Counted from the stretch's first letter, positions 34,301 through 46,488 are shown. The stretch is 64,000 nt of DNA from Adineta steineri (GCA_905250115.1 CAJNOI010000109.1:225359-289358); one strand, 5' to 3'. Numbers and translations are program-made. Notes: generated by a model from the letters alone, not told the origin.

Positions 34301-36053
34301 GAGATATTGGAACAAAGTATTTAGCTAATGTATTACAAACGAATCAAGTGATATTTATTCAAGGTTTATTTATCCTAATGATTATTGTTTTTCTTGTGAT
34401 ATAGGCAATCACTAAGTTGAACCTTATGACAAATAAAATAAGTGACATTGGAGTACAATATTTAGCTGATGTATTAAAAAATAACAAAGTGATAGCTCAC
34501 TCACATTTGATATCATAATAATTTTTACTTTTCCTCCATAGGTGCTCACTATCCTCGAACTCTCCTACAATCAAATTGGAAACAATGGAATGCAATATCT
34601 TAATGATACTTTAAAAGAAAACAAAGTAAATCTTCAACATTTCTCATTTGTCTTAAGTATCGTCATTCTTCGGTATAGACACTTCTCGAATTAAACCTCA
34701 AAGGAAATCCTGGTAGCTACTCTATAATTGTGAGCGCAGCAATTCAAATACGAAATGATAAAGTAATTCGTTTCTTTCAAATTCTTTCTCACTAATGTTT
34801 ATCTTTTTTTTTGAAGACAATCACTAAAATGGATCTTTGTAGGAAAATTACTGACGAAATTTGGTTGAAATTTTTGACTGATGCACTAATCAACAACGAA
34901 GTAACATCATTTCTAGATTTGTTCCATTAATGATCATAGTTTCGTTGTGATGTAGACAATCATTGAGTTGGACCTTTCGGAGAATAAAATCGGAGATATT
35001 GGAACAAAATATTTAGCTGATGCATTACAAAACAATAGAGTGATTAATAACTTGTATCAGTTTTTATTATAGTGAACTTTGCATTTTCTCACAGACATTG
35101 ACGATACTAAAACTTTCAATGAATCAAATAGGACATATTGGTACAAAATATTTAAGCGATCTATTACAAACGAACCAAGTGAAATTTATTTTAAAATTTC
35201 GTATCATTGATGATTATTTTTTTTTCATTTGACACAGATGATTACTATGATGGATCTCTCGGGGAATCATATTGGAGACACTGGGGCTCAACATTTAGCT
35301 AATGCTTTACAAAATAACATAGTAATTTATTATCCCAATTTATTCAAGTATTAATTAGATTTCTCATTGTGAAATAGACATTCACAGAATTGAATCTATG
35401 GCATAATGAAATAAGCCATATTGGAGTACAATATTTATCTGATATGTTACGAAATAATACGGTAAAAAATATTTTTGACTGATTTAATTAGTAATAATCA
35501 TTCTGTTTTGAATAGACAATCACTTCGATTGATCTTTCAAAAAATCAAATTAGAGATAACGAAGCTAAATATCTTGGCGATGCTTTGCAAAACAACAAAG
35601 TGATTATTTATTCTCAGTATTACCTATTTTTATTATTTAACGTATAGACACTCACCAAACTAATACTCGATTCTTATTATTATGATGATGACCATGCTGA
35701 TAAGAAAACAAATATAATCAGTGATATTGGAGCACAATTTTTAGCGAATGCCTTACAAAAAAATCAAGTCATTTATGTTGCTAATATATTTTATTTTTAT
35801 TAATGATAATATTTTGATTTAGACACTTACTAAACTTAGTCTTGAATCGCATCAGATTGGAGATATTGGAGCACAACACTTCGCTGCAGCCTTGCAAAAC
35901 AACAAAGTAACGAACTCTTTTTTAGTCATCTGACATTGACTTATCTTGATTGTTATACGTTAGATACTGCAGGAATTGGACCTTTACAACAACAAAATTT
36001 CGATCGAACTACAAGATCATTTGAAGATGAAAGATGAAAGATTTTGTTTTTAA
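31374..36053 (+). CDS. F-box protein with 19 ribonuclease-inhibitor-type leucine-rich repeat exons
   Basis: Exon 1 (31374-32076) starts with an F-box, LVCLPVELLHRIFDHLDAYT. Exon 2 (32652-33130) continues irregular LRR-like text (LVSLTIDHCQLSTQELECLL). Nineteen LRR exons follow, starting at 33430, 33569, 33710, 33847, 33983, 34122, 34264, 34405, 34542, 34679, 34817, 34956, 35095, 35238, 35378, 35516, 35648, 35823 and 35964. Seventeen are exactly 84 bp (28 residues, phase 0), one is 120 bp, and the last is 90 bp with the stop. A typical unit is TLIELDLSENKIGDIGTKYL followed by ADALQNN. The total is about 939 residues. F-box proteins are the substrate receptors of SCF ubiquitin ligases (via Skp1), so this is a candidate receptor with an evolvable repeat face. 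The join of exon 2 to the LRR exons is in phase, but the roughly 300-bp intron there is unusually long. Confidence 0.8.
32077..32651. other. Long intron of the F-box/LRR gene
   Basis: A 575-bp intron, ten times the usual size here. Its 5' part (32150-32240) is GC-richer, which suggests an inserted sequence, but no terminal repeats were found. Confidence 0.35.
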
Positions 36054-36873
36054 TTATATTATGATTAGAATTCTGATGGATGATTAATTGTTTTATTTAG
36101 TTTTCAATTGAATAAAGTAATCAAAATATTGATATGATCCAATTCTTTGATGTTTTTCTTTCTAAGAAGATCCAATGGTTAATCTTATAAAATTCGATCT
36201 ATCGCATCACTTAATCACTGTATTTATTTCACTGATATCATTTTCAACTATTTTAGCCATTATCTTTCTACTTCGATCAAATAATAGAGTATAAAAATTA
36301 GTCTACTTATTTTCTAGTAAAATAATAGAAAACAGGAATAAACTGACATTAGAAACTATAATTAAAAACGCAATAATATATAATCTTCTTTAAAAAAGTA
36401 TTTTTATAATCATAATATAAGCGTGTATTTAATTATCTACCGCTCTTCCATACATCATCAACACTCGCCTATCCTCCAGATAATTTAACAATATATTAGT
36501 AAGTTAGCAAAATGTCGAAAAACTGAATATCATAAGAATAAGTTATGATGATACTTTTATAATTCGACATTCAGATTTTTATCTAGCCTGCATGAATTTT
36601 AGAATATGGACGTGAGTATTGTTATACACTATTCTACTCACAGTCTCTTTTTATTACAAATTTTTTATTTGATAAAAGATATCGAATTTTTGAGTTGAAT
36701 AGACAGAAATTTAGACACTTAAGAAAACGAGTAAATTTGCATAATATTCAATTTTATTTTAGATTCTGCAAAGTTTTCTTTTTTAGAAAAATAAATCTTT
36801 AAATATTAATTTTTGACTTTGATAGAATTAAATAATTCTTCTTCAATAGTTTAATTCCACATCATAATAAAAA

Positions 36874-36952
36874 ATGTTAACTTTGCCAGTTGAATTCCAA
36901 CCGAATAGTAGAAAATGTCGTTGTTGTCAAGAAAATATTCAACATCTTGAAG
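36874..36952 (+). pseudogene. Possible orphan first exon
   Basis: The ATG opens MLTLPVEFQPNSRKCRCCQE, then NIQHLE, up to a GT at 36953, with a CRCC pair that could bind metal. The sequence then runs straight into a telomere-like repeat and no continuation was found. Confidence 0.2.
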
Positions 36953-37008
36953 GTGTGGGTGTCGGTCTGAGATCGACTAAAGAAGATACACTCACACCCA
37001 CACCCTAA
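36951..37008. repeat. Telomere-like inverted repeat
   Basis: AGGTGTGGGTGTCGGTCTGAG, loop, then ACACTCACACCCACACCCT: a nearly perfect inverted pair with two exact TGTGGG-type units in each arm. Confidence 0.8.
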
Positions 37009-37608
37009 TTATTTTATTTATATATTCATTTTTCATAGGTTTGATGTGTTTCGATGATATTCATATTTTTGAATAGCATTTGGTAAAGATACATTCTGCA
37101 GATGAGCTACTTCGCTTTTCTTATCATTTTTTTAATGTGTAAAATAAGAATAAAATCAATTGTGCAATACATTTCAGATAACAGATAATGTCGATATATC
37201 TTATTCTTGAGGAAGCGTTGTATTTCCTTCGTAAAGGAATGATTTTCGATGTGTTCTTTACAAGAATAACATTAGGTTTTGTTTGAAACACATTGTTTTT
37301 ACATCCTTCCTACAAAAGTTTAATATCATATACATTTATTTATATTTACTGTGAATAATCCCTGACATTTCATATCAGTTTCGAAAAAGGAAACGGATTC
37401 ATTGTTTTTCTTTATTGATAAATTCAAATGTTGTATTTGCTGCAAATATTTCAAAAAAAAATTTCCATCGATATCATTATGTAGGCGAACAGAGGAAAAA
37501 AGTAAACCATTTATTTTTTAATGTTCAGTTTTCAGTAAAATATAGAACAGTTTTTCTACTCTTCAAGTCAATTCTCATAGTTAATTATTGGAGAATGCAA
37601 TTAAAAAT

Positions 37609-37663
37609 AAGGGTGTGAGTGTGTGTATTTTATTTCAATCACACCCACACCCTCACCCATTCT
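37609..37663. repeat. Telomere-like inverted repeat
   Basis: AAGGGTGTGAGTGTGTG, 15-bp AT-rich loop, then TCACACCCACACCCTCACCC. Confidence 0.8.
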
Positions 37664-37679
37664 ATTCGATCTAAATTTA

Positions 37680-37800
37680 AAGGTGCATAGAAATCGGGTC
37701 TGCTAAAATTCTAGTGAGACCCGAACCCGCGCGAGACCCGAGAAATTTTTTTGTTAGTTCTGGACCCGATCGGGTCTAGATTGATCCACAGCTCTCTAAT
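37680..37800. repeat. GGGTC/GACCCG-rich element, probable MITE relic
   Basis: GC-rich island with CGGGTCTGCT, GACCCGAACCCGCGCGAGAC and GACCCGATCGGGTC in AT-rich DNA, ending GATCCACAGCTCT. The repeated short inverted GGGTC/GACCC pairs suggest a foldback or hAT MITE, but a clean target duplication was not identified. Confidence 0.4.
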
Positions 37801-38665
37801 CTTTTGTCAATGAGAAGATTATTGTTTATGATATTTCAAAAAAAAATAATTATGATTTATTATTAACAACAAAATTTATTAACATAAAAAGTTATATTCT
37901 GCCTCGTTTTTTTGACGGTAAATATGCATTGTAAAATCATATTTTAGAATATGTTATTTTTAAAAGGGAAAACAACTAAAGATCATGGAACAGAAGCTGC
38001 AATTTACATTTTCTATATCAATTTAAGGAAAAAAAAGAAACCGATTTTTTTTCATCATTTATTGTAGATAATAGTTAGTCAGTAGGAGGTAAAGCATAAG
38101 TATAACAAAAAATAGTATTTTTTTGTAAACCTCTACAAAAGCTTTTTATCGTTTGTTCAGTAGTGTTACACTAGAAAATATCTCTCCTTCTTCTCTTCGC
38201 TACTTGTTTTTTTTCCACCCATGTATATTTTCTGCCACTGTAGCGTATTCCTTGTACAATCACTTTTCTGTTTGTTGCTATCTAGCATTTGAAAAAGTCT
38301 CAACGGAAATGCATGGCTTATTCTTTTAATAATCTTTGTTGTGATACAAGGTATTGTATACAGGCGGCAATGCATTTTTCGATGTAGTTTTGATTACTTT
38401 ATCTGACTATAATCTAGAGGGGAACTATTGGTATTTTTTTTCAACATAAAAATAAGATTTTCACAAAATATGCTGGGAGTCAAAGGATTCTAAACATTTT
38501 AACCTTTATATTAGAGTTAGTCTATTGTAAAAATAGTAAATTTAATTTGTATATAAAACTATACCAACACACATATAATAGATATATAACTGTCTTAGAT
38601 TGCTAATTGAATAACTTCATCGTATCGTCCGTTACCTATCATATCTTCGATTATCAGTTGAGAAG

Positions 38666-40729
38666 ATGCGTCTTTTTCAATTTATATCAGAAATCAATCT
38701 GTTTGAGACAGATGCGACCGATAACATTAGTATTCGAATTCAACGTTTAACTACTTGGTTTTTTATTTCGACTTTTACCACAAGTTTACTGATCGTGACT
38801 ATTTATGCATCATTATATGCGGGAGAGGTACACATTACAATCCAAAATCCAACTATTGATTTATATGCGGAATTAGCAGCTAAATATTCAATAGAATGTG
38901 ACTGTTCAGAAACATCCATTCCTCATAAAGAATTCATTAGTCTTCAACCGATTTATCATCAAGTTTGTTCGAGTGATTTTGTTACGCAACGTTGGATTGA
39001 TTATCTATGCCATTCAACTGAACATTCTTTCTATTTTTATGCTGATTTTCGTTCAACCGCTGTGCAACAATTTCAGCTATTGGCTATACTTTGTCAATTA
39101 AGCATTCAAGAAACTAAAGATGGTCTTGATTTGTTTCTTCATACTGAAATTATTAGTGACAAACTAATGAGTAAAGATTTTCTTGTAGCTGAAACTCAAG
39201 CTCGTATTGGCACATTCAAAACAAATGCACCTGATGCATTGCATTATAAACTAATGTTCATTCGTGAGATGATTGCAGGCAATGCTCTCTTATCGTCAAC
39301 CCCAAATATTTTCCAATTTATGTTTCAATATCATGATTACGGATACGGACCTGTTTGGAAGATTAATCATGAAAATGTTTTTCACCAAACTGACGGTAAT
39401 TTTTGTACTTGCAAGGAATTTTTTACGTGTTATTCACGCGCAGGATTCTTTGGTGGTAGTCTTTTTAATAGTGATAATTCGTTTGCTTATTTATATATTA
39501 TCGATGGATGGTATACTGGATGTCGACCAATTGATTCACTTCTTTCATCAACATTAAAAACTTTTTATAATTAAACAATGATTAATTCATTGTTACGATA
39601 TTTTAATAATATATCATCAAATTTTACATGCTTAGATGCAAACAAAGAAAGTATATTTGATGTGAATACTAATTTGTCAACTATTGTTGAATCAGGTTTT
39701 ATTGAAAAATGGATTGACAATATAAATTATACATTATATTTTAATCATTGTGCACCAAAATTGTGTTTCTATACAATCAACAAACGTTTCAACATTAATT
39801 ATATTATAACTGCAATTATTAGTGTATACGGTGGTCTTTCTACTATTCTAAGTTTTATAATTCCAAGTATTGTAAAATCAATAATTCGGCATAATGCAGA
39901 AACATCTCGCAGAGATTATTCTTTGAGACGATTGAAACAATTAATTTATGCAAGACAATTAGTCACTCCAAATCTAATCACCGAAGATTTCTTCATATCT
40001 CAGATGAATTCTGAAAGCGAATATTTTAAACATGTTACACCTAATCGCTTTTCTTATCTGTTGGAATTCGCACGTCAAACAATGAAAGTTAACCAATTTA
40101 TTTATAATTTCCACACAAATTATGGTATGTCGATAAGAAACGATACAGGGCATGTGCTAGTTTACATTGATACTCCTAGAGACTTGTATGATGATAACAA
40201 TATTACCTGTTCCCTTATTTTTGACCCAATTTGTGTATTACAAACCACTTTATATATACACATAAATAAAATAAACGTTCCTATACCTGGCTTCTACATA
40301 TCTCTATTCTATGTTAATTCCTTACTATTAACACAACTCCAATGTTTGTATAATCAATCGTGTGTTAACAGTATTCGTAATGTACTTACCGAACAGCATC
40401 ATTTCAGAGCATTATCTCAAACAAGTCGCTTTCCAAATAACGTCACCATTGATTTCCTTTCAAAGCATTTATTTACTGAAGCTTGGTCGCAAAACTTAAG
40501 TTATATGGGCTATTTTGAACAATGTCAACCTCATTTATGTTCGTACACAATCAATCAACGACGTACTTTCGTTTTACTCATGACAACTGTTATTGGTCTG
40601 ACCTCCAGTGTATCTATGATACTTCAGTTTATGTCACCATTTATTATATCTTTTATTCTTAAATGTTGTCGACAAACACAACAAACAAGCTCATCTGAAG
40701 ATACTCAACGAGGTAGTAATTTTTTTTGA
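38666..40729 (+). pseudogene. Two-transmembrane Cys-rich ectodomain protein, interrupted by one stop codon
   Basis: Two open frames, 38666-39574 and 39578-40729, are in the same reading frame and separated by a single TAA at 39572. Frame 1 has TM1 at about residues 30-52 (TTWFFISTFTTSLLIVTIYA), then an ectodomain starting ECDCSETSIPHKEF. Frame 2 continues YFNHCAPKLCFYTIN into a second TM (IITAIISVYGGLSTILSF) and then carries a second C-terminal module (LQCLYNQSCVNSI, YFEQCQPHLCSYTIN, TM). The second module reads LYNQSC where the first reads FYN-stop, so the stop is best explained as CAA to TAA. The paralogue at 41062 confirms the family. Function unknown. It could still make truncated proteins. 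Confidence 0.65.
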
Positions 40730-41061
40730 AATAAATCTTTTGACTTGTAAAACACGAAAACATAGACGAACTGATTATATCTACAGATTTAATTGTAAAA
40801 AACCCACGAAAAATTGACCTTTGATGAGGGATAAAAATAAACTTTTTAGCTATTTATCTTCTCTTGGCTGCCGAAAAGGGTTAAAATGCCGACAATTAAT
40901 GCCGTAAGAAAAGATATACATCTATAAACCAACGAGTTTTTTTCGAATTTTCAGTGTTTATATTTACGAATATTAATGTAAGGATGTGGGTATGATGATA
41001 TGCAATCGATGACAGTTCTAATCTATAGCTTTTACTGTATATCAGAACTTTCAAAGAACTC
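40730..41061. other. Spacer between two-TM paralogues
   Basis: A single telomere-like half-arm (AGGATGTGGGTATGATG, near 40980) without a clear partner; otherwise featureless. Confidence 0.4.
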
Positions 41062-42402
41062 TTGTTGAAAATTTATTTTATGATGTCAGTAATAAGTATA
41101 TACTTGGTTGTAGGTAATTTTCCTATTCGAACATATTTCAATAATATATGGACAAAATCTCATCAATACATTATGACACTGAATATATTCGAGAATGTTG
41201 ATAGGCCTAATCCATCTAATGAAGAATTAAATACGCAAAGAAAATGGACACGTGCATACGTCGTCGTATTAATCATAATAATTGCTAGTGTCATTTATAT
41301 TACCATGCTGTCTTATCGAACAGATACAACGACTCTAGAGAAACCAACATTAGATGTATATGCAAAATTACCAAAGTCAGCTGATTGTTTTTGCACCAAC
41401 CTGTCTATTCCTTATCACACTTTCGTTAATTTCAATCCACAACTTCATGAAGTATGCAAAAATCATTTTATTGAACCAGATGGTGAATGGATGTCATTAC
41501 TTTATGATTCGTATGAAGATCAACGACATAATAAACGAAACCTTCGTACATTTCAAGGTATGGCAATATTTCATTTTCAGGCAATACAAGCAATGTGTAA
41601 AATGGCTATAATGGCTGTCAATAATGAACTTACTCTCTTTCTGAACTCGACTTTAACCACTGTTGAAATACTTGAACCCGATCTATTTGAAAAGAAAATA
41701 AATACTACTATCAACAATTTTTGCGCTCAACACGATGCACTCAAATTTTCTTTATCCATTACAATTGATTCGGAATATGTATTCTGGAAATGGTTTAATT
41801 TCAGCACTTACTACAAACTGGCATCCAGTAGTTGCACATGAGGCAACTAGTGGATGGATCTATATGCAAGCTGAAAAATATAATCTATCATCATGCAATT
41901 GTGCGACAATGCCAGGTTGTGTAGAACCAATGTCTCTTGAATTGAACACAGGATCGAATTGGACAGTGCCAGGAATGATGATTGGTTGTTTACCTCTTGA
42001 ATCAATGCTTGAATCAACACTAGAATGTATATATGACCAATATTGTCTCAATACAATAACTCAAATTTTTTTGGCTGAGTCGATACAACCGCTTTTCTCT
42101 ACTCGAACTCGCTTTAAACCAATCAATACGACAAAACTTACAACAATTGCTAGTGAACTATTCATCGAAGATTGGGGTGTTGAATTTATTTATGAAAAGT
42201 ATTTTGCTAGTTGCCAACCTAAAACTTGCTCGTATGTATTGTCAGAACGATTCTAAATTATGGATTCTATGGGGACAATTTTCACCATCTATGGTGGTAT
42301 CTGTATTTTACTTCAATTTATTATTCCGATTGGATTTAAATTGGTATATAAATGTTTTTATCGGCGAAATAGACAAATTACAGCAATGGATACTTCTTAA
42401 TC
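41062..42402 (+). pseudogene. Two-transmembrane family paralogue, frameshifted
   Basis: The first frame (41062-41841) has TM1 (TRAYVVVLIIIIASVIYITM) and the Cys-rich start DCFCTNLSIPYHTF. Homology then moves to another frame near 41735-41790 (LIRNMYSGNGLISALTTNWH, CNCATMPGCVEPM), indicating a 1-nt slip. That frame reaches YFASCQPKTCSYVLSERF, meets TAA at about 42254, and continues in frame with a last TM (IFTIYGGICILLQFIIPIGF) to a stop near 42402. Two lesions argue for a dead tandem duplicate of the 38666 gene. An alternative start, MTLNIFENVDRPN, lies just upstream of TM1. Confidence 0.7.
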
Positions 42403-42602
42403 GAGATTTTTATTCTGATAAAATCCATCAAAAACATTTTCTTTAAATTGAAAACAATAACAATAAGCTTTTTGTATATTTATCTTCATATTATTCAATA
42501 AATATCTTTGCTTTATTTGAAAAATATGTTTTTTCATTTTTCTATTTAAAGCAGTTTTTGATTTGCACAATTACAAGTTCAGAAAAATAGATGATCACTT
42601 TA

Positions 42603-42640
42603 GTGAGGATGGGTGTGAGTGTATGCATAAGATGATTTTA
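42603..42640. repeat. Telomere-like half element
   Basis: GAGGATGGGTGTGAGTGTATG without a clear complementary arm nearby. Confidence 0.45.
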
Positions 42641-43348
42641 ATATACGCATCGATTCAATCTCGTTTATTTAGGAACAACTGAGAAAATAGATTAATATAA
42701 ATAAATATTATAATTTAGTTAAGAGATTAATTGTATAAGATTATAAACAATTTCAATCGTCAGATGATGAGTAGCTGCCTGATTCGACTTCGAATATAAT
42801 TACAGATTTCCAAACATCATAGGGCCTATCATACTCTATTATAGATAGCTATCTCATGATTCCAATATAATATATTCGTACCTAGGTTTAAATAACAACA
42901 ACCACCGGTTCTAAGCAAAGTCATGTTCAAAAATAATTTCACAGGTTAAATATCCACTTTCTTCTTGAAGAAAATACAGATTCAGTAACATAAAATAAAA
43001 AGTACTAACGACATGACCAATTTGGATCATATGAAATAGATACAGGCACTTGTGGTGCGACAATAATCAGCAAAAATCATCACTGCATCGATATATGTAG
43101 TCCTTCATTTCTATAGTGTTACTTTTCATTAAAGATTTGTTCGCGTTATGAACCGTAAGTTTAACGTTTCTTTTATTATTTTAAAATCAAGGTTAGCTAT
43201 AATAAATTGCAGCCTACCACAAAATCTTGTATGACATATCATCCCATTGGCATATTATCTACTGCGATGATAATCTCAAATCAAATTTCCACTAACATAT
43301 ATATAATATTAATCTAATAGAGCGATGCACAGATGCAGCTGTTACATC

Positions 43349-43432
43349 TTAAGGGTGTGGGTGTGAGTAGGTGTGGGTATGGGCGTGATCATTAGTTGGA
43401 ATCCACAGCTACACTTACACTCACACCCTAAG
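43349..43432. repeat. Telomere-like inverted repeat, long left arm
   Basis: AAGGGTGTGGGTGTGAGTAG then GTGTGGGTATGGGCGTG; the right arm reads CACTTACACTCACACCCTAAG. Confidence 0.8.
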
Positions 43433-44275
43433 AAATGCATTTGACATATCTGACATGACAGAAATATTCTTCTAGAACTCGATAAAAAAACTTACATTCA
43501 ACAATTTCTATCTCATGATCACCACTATATATGATAATCTATAGCAACAAGTCACCAATATGTTCTATCTTATGAGAATCTCATGAGTAATAAAATTTGT
43601 CTTTTTTTTTGCTTTTCTGCATATGCTAACAAGCTTTTAACTCCCTTACTCTCCTCTAACCCACTCACATACAAGATTTTTCTGATTCCTGATTTTTCTT
43701 TTTCAGAATTTTTTTTCTGATTCTACCTTTTCCGGATTTCATGACAACACCCACTGATTATAATGTTATCTAAATGTTCAGTTATACAGAACTGGAAAAA
43801 AATGAGCTTTATTAGAAAACATAGTTTATCAGCAAATAGTTATAGATAATTCACTGAGATTGATTTTATGTGGAGAATCTGAATCCATAAATGATTTGGT
43901 AGTTGAAGATCATTCCTTGTCAGATTTTCTCTCTAATCTTTAATAAAAAGTGAGAGAAAAAAATTTCTTTATTCAAATGACGTCGTTTAAAACAACAAGA
44001 AAAACACTTTTCTGCCACGTCAGTATTTAATATTCATTAGTAAAAATACAACCATAAGGCTGCTTTTCTCTGATTTTTAAGATAAATAATATCGGTAGCA
44101 TGATATATTATCATAAAAAATTGTTTTTCTCGACAACATATATCTTTGAAAGAATAAAAATGAAGAAATTAAAATAACAGATGGAAAACATTAGTTAATA
44201 GAAATAAAAATCATATATTATCTTTTTTCTCTTTTCATATATTTTACAAGAAACGATATCAGTTCATTTTATAAA

Positions 44276-46354
44276 GTGAAACAATCTTTACGAGACATAA
44301 AACTGTTTTGTCAATTTTTAATGGATCAGTCTGAATCTATGAAGACAAATGCAGATGAAACATCAAATTCGTTGCCAAAAACAACAGAGTATGCTTCTTT
44401 TTTAAATATTGAAAATGTAACAAAGAAAATCGATTTTGTTTTTAGAGCTGAAGTCATGGTAAAAAAAAAGTTTACACGTGTTAAATTCATTATCATTGTT
44501 ACTGTTTTGATTCTTTTACTTGTTGGTATACCTGTAAGTATTGTTTTGACAAAAAAATCGGATACAAAAGCAACAAAGATGATGGTAAAGACGGTAACAA
44601 CAACAACACTAAACATGGAAACATCAACAACAGGTAGTTGTAAGAGATAATAAATAAATCGAATGAATGAGTTCGATAGATTATTTGTTGAAAATAACGA
44701 TCACCTTCTATGAAAAGAACTAATTATCAGAGTTAGCAGTGAGAGAAATGATCTTCTTCCCAATAACCAATTTTTAATCATTACATGTCTTTTATTTGTT
44801 TAAAATATTTCAGGTATAGTCACAAAGACAAAAAGAACGACAGCAGTATATAGTAAGTAAAATACTACATATCCACTCTGCATATTTTTTCGATATAGCC
44901 ATAGTTTTGTTTCGGTTCCAGTCGCATGAGAATCTAGGGATGTACCGAGTCTCTCGGGCTCAGTTCAGGCTCGGGCTCGGTCATAGCTCAAGTGTGAGGA
45001 TGGGTGTGGTGAGTGCGGGTACTATCCTTTTCACTCTCACTCATACTTTCATCCACACCCACACCAACCTTTTAGATGAAACGCAAGAAATAGTATTCGT
45101 CTTAGTAGAGATTATCAAAGATTTGGATAGTGAGGTAGCATCCTTCTTTCTCTTGCGCTGGCTCTGATTGTAGTACAATCGAGGGGAAATTAAGCACTCA
45201 ACTGAATTTTATTTCTACATCTCTTCACATGCATTAAAGAAACAATTTTTTTTNNNNNNNNNNTTTTATTTCTACATCTCTTCACATGCATTAAAGAAAC
45301 AATTTTTTTTGCAATAGACCAATGCAGGTCAGCATACATGGCACAAACAACGTATGTAACTGGTACAGGTCCGTTTGGTTTGGCAGTGGCCGATGTCAAT
45401 AACGACAGTAAACCCGACATTATTGTCGCAAACATTGGTAATGCCACTATCAGTGTTTTCCTCAACATTGATAATGGTACGTTTACTGCACAGACAACTT
45501 ACTCAATTGGCACGTGGCCAGTCGGTGTGGCAGTACTCGATGTCAATAACGACAGTCAACCAGACATTATTGTCTCACACAGGTATGCTCACAACGTTCG
45601 TATTCTCCTCAATATCGGCAATGGTACTTTTACTACCCAAACCACTTACTCTACTGATGGCGATCCATACAGTGTGGTAATAAATGATGTCAATAACGAC
45701 AACAAATTCGATATTATTGTTCCGAACTCTCTAAGTAATAATGTCGGTGTTCTCCTGGGTATCGATAACGGTACATTTGCTGCACAAACAACTTATTTAA
45801 CTGGCTTAACCCCGTTCGATGTGGCAGTAGTGGATGTTAATAACGACGGCAATCCAGACATTATTGCTCCAAATCATGGTAGTAATTACGTCAGTGTTTT
45901 ATTCAACACAGGTAATGGCACGTTTACTTCGAAAACAATTTACGTAACTGACAGTGGTCAGTACGGTGTGGCAGTAGTCGATGTTAATAACGACACCAAC
46001 CCAGACATTATTGTTACAAACAGTGGTAATTGCAACGTCGGTGTTCTCCTGAACACAGGTAATGGCACGTTTACTGCACAAACAACTTACTCAGTTGGAA
46101 CCCACCCGTTGAATGTGGTAGTGCTCGATGTTAATAACGACGGCAAACCGGATATTATTGTCGTGAACTATTTGAGTCACAATGTCGGCGTTCTCCTCAA
46201 CACCGGCAACGGTAAGTTTTCTGCACAAACAACTTACGCAACTGGCACCCAACCACGAGATTTGGTCGTGATCGATGTCAATAATGATGGCAAACCCGAC
46301 ATTATTGTCACAAATGAAGAGGGTAACACTGTTAGTGTTTTATTGGCTTGTTAA
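44276..46354 (+). CDS. Type II membrane protein with seven FG-GAP/VCBS repeats
   Basis: Exons 44276-44633, 44814-44852 and 45318-46354 join in phase to 477 residues. About 80 cytosolic residues precede a TM segment (KFIIIVTVLILLLVGIPVSI), then a Thr-rich stalk (VKTVTTTTLNMETSTTG) continued by a 39-bp exon (IVTKTKRTTAVY). Exon 3 holds seven repeats of about 48 residues, each with a calcium-binding DVNNDxxPDII loop and a NIGNGTFTAQTTY strand, as in integrin-like beta-propellers. Seven repeats would close one propeller, outside the cell. Similar proteins are frequent in bdelloids; the ligand is unknown. The second intron contains a 10-N assembly gap. An internal Met (MDQSESMK) is an alternative start. 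Confidence 0.8.
44994..45067. repeat. Telomere-like inverted repeat in the FG-GAP gene intron
   Basis: GAGGATGGGTGTGGTGAGTG, loop, then CATCCACACCCACACCAACC. A GGGCTCGG-rich patch (44940-44985) adjoins it. Confidence 0.65.
45207..45310. other. Assembly gap of 10 N with duplicated flanks
   Basis: N at 45254-45263. The 47 bp before the gap (45207-45253) and the 47 bp after it (45264-45310) are identical, beginning TTTTATTTCTACATCTC and ending in a T run. This is probably one locus assembled twice at a contig join. Confidence 0.9.
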
Positions 46355-46488
46355 AATTAATTCACAAACTTCATTCTATTTATTCAATAACACTCTACTC
46401 ATAAATTGAGAATATTACTCATTAATCAATATCTTTTAGGAGAGGGAGATCGTCATTTTTTTTTATAAAAATCTTTTTTCGCGATTCT

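Larger units (their letters stand above)
36054..38665. other. Intergenic, repeat-bearing
   Basis: 2.6 kb without a supported complete gene. It holds a possible orphan exon at 36874, two telomere-like inverted repeats and a GACCCG-rich element. Short open frames at 37415 and 38166 show no family signal. Confidence 0.4.
42403..44275. other. Intergenic
   Basis: 1.9 kb with telomere-like sequences (42603-42640, left arm only; 43349-43432, both arms) and no supported gene. Confidence 0.4.

Noticed and set aside
33430..35963. CRISPR-like regular spacing of similar segments
   Set aside because: The period of about 139 bp is the LRR exon plus intron; the segments translate to LRRs and have splice sites.
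39572..39574. Variant genetic code with TAA as Gln
   Set aside because: All other genes here end normally at TAA, TAG or TGA and contain CAA/CAG for Gln; a point mutation is simpler.
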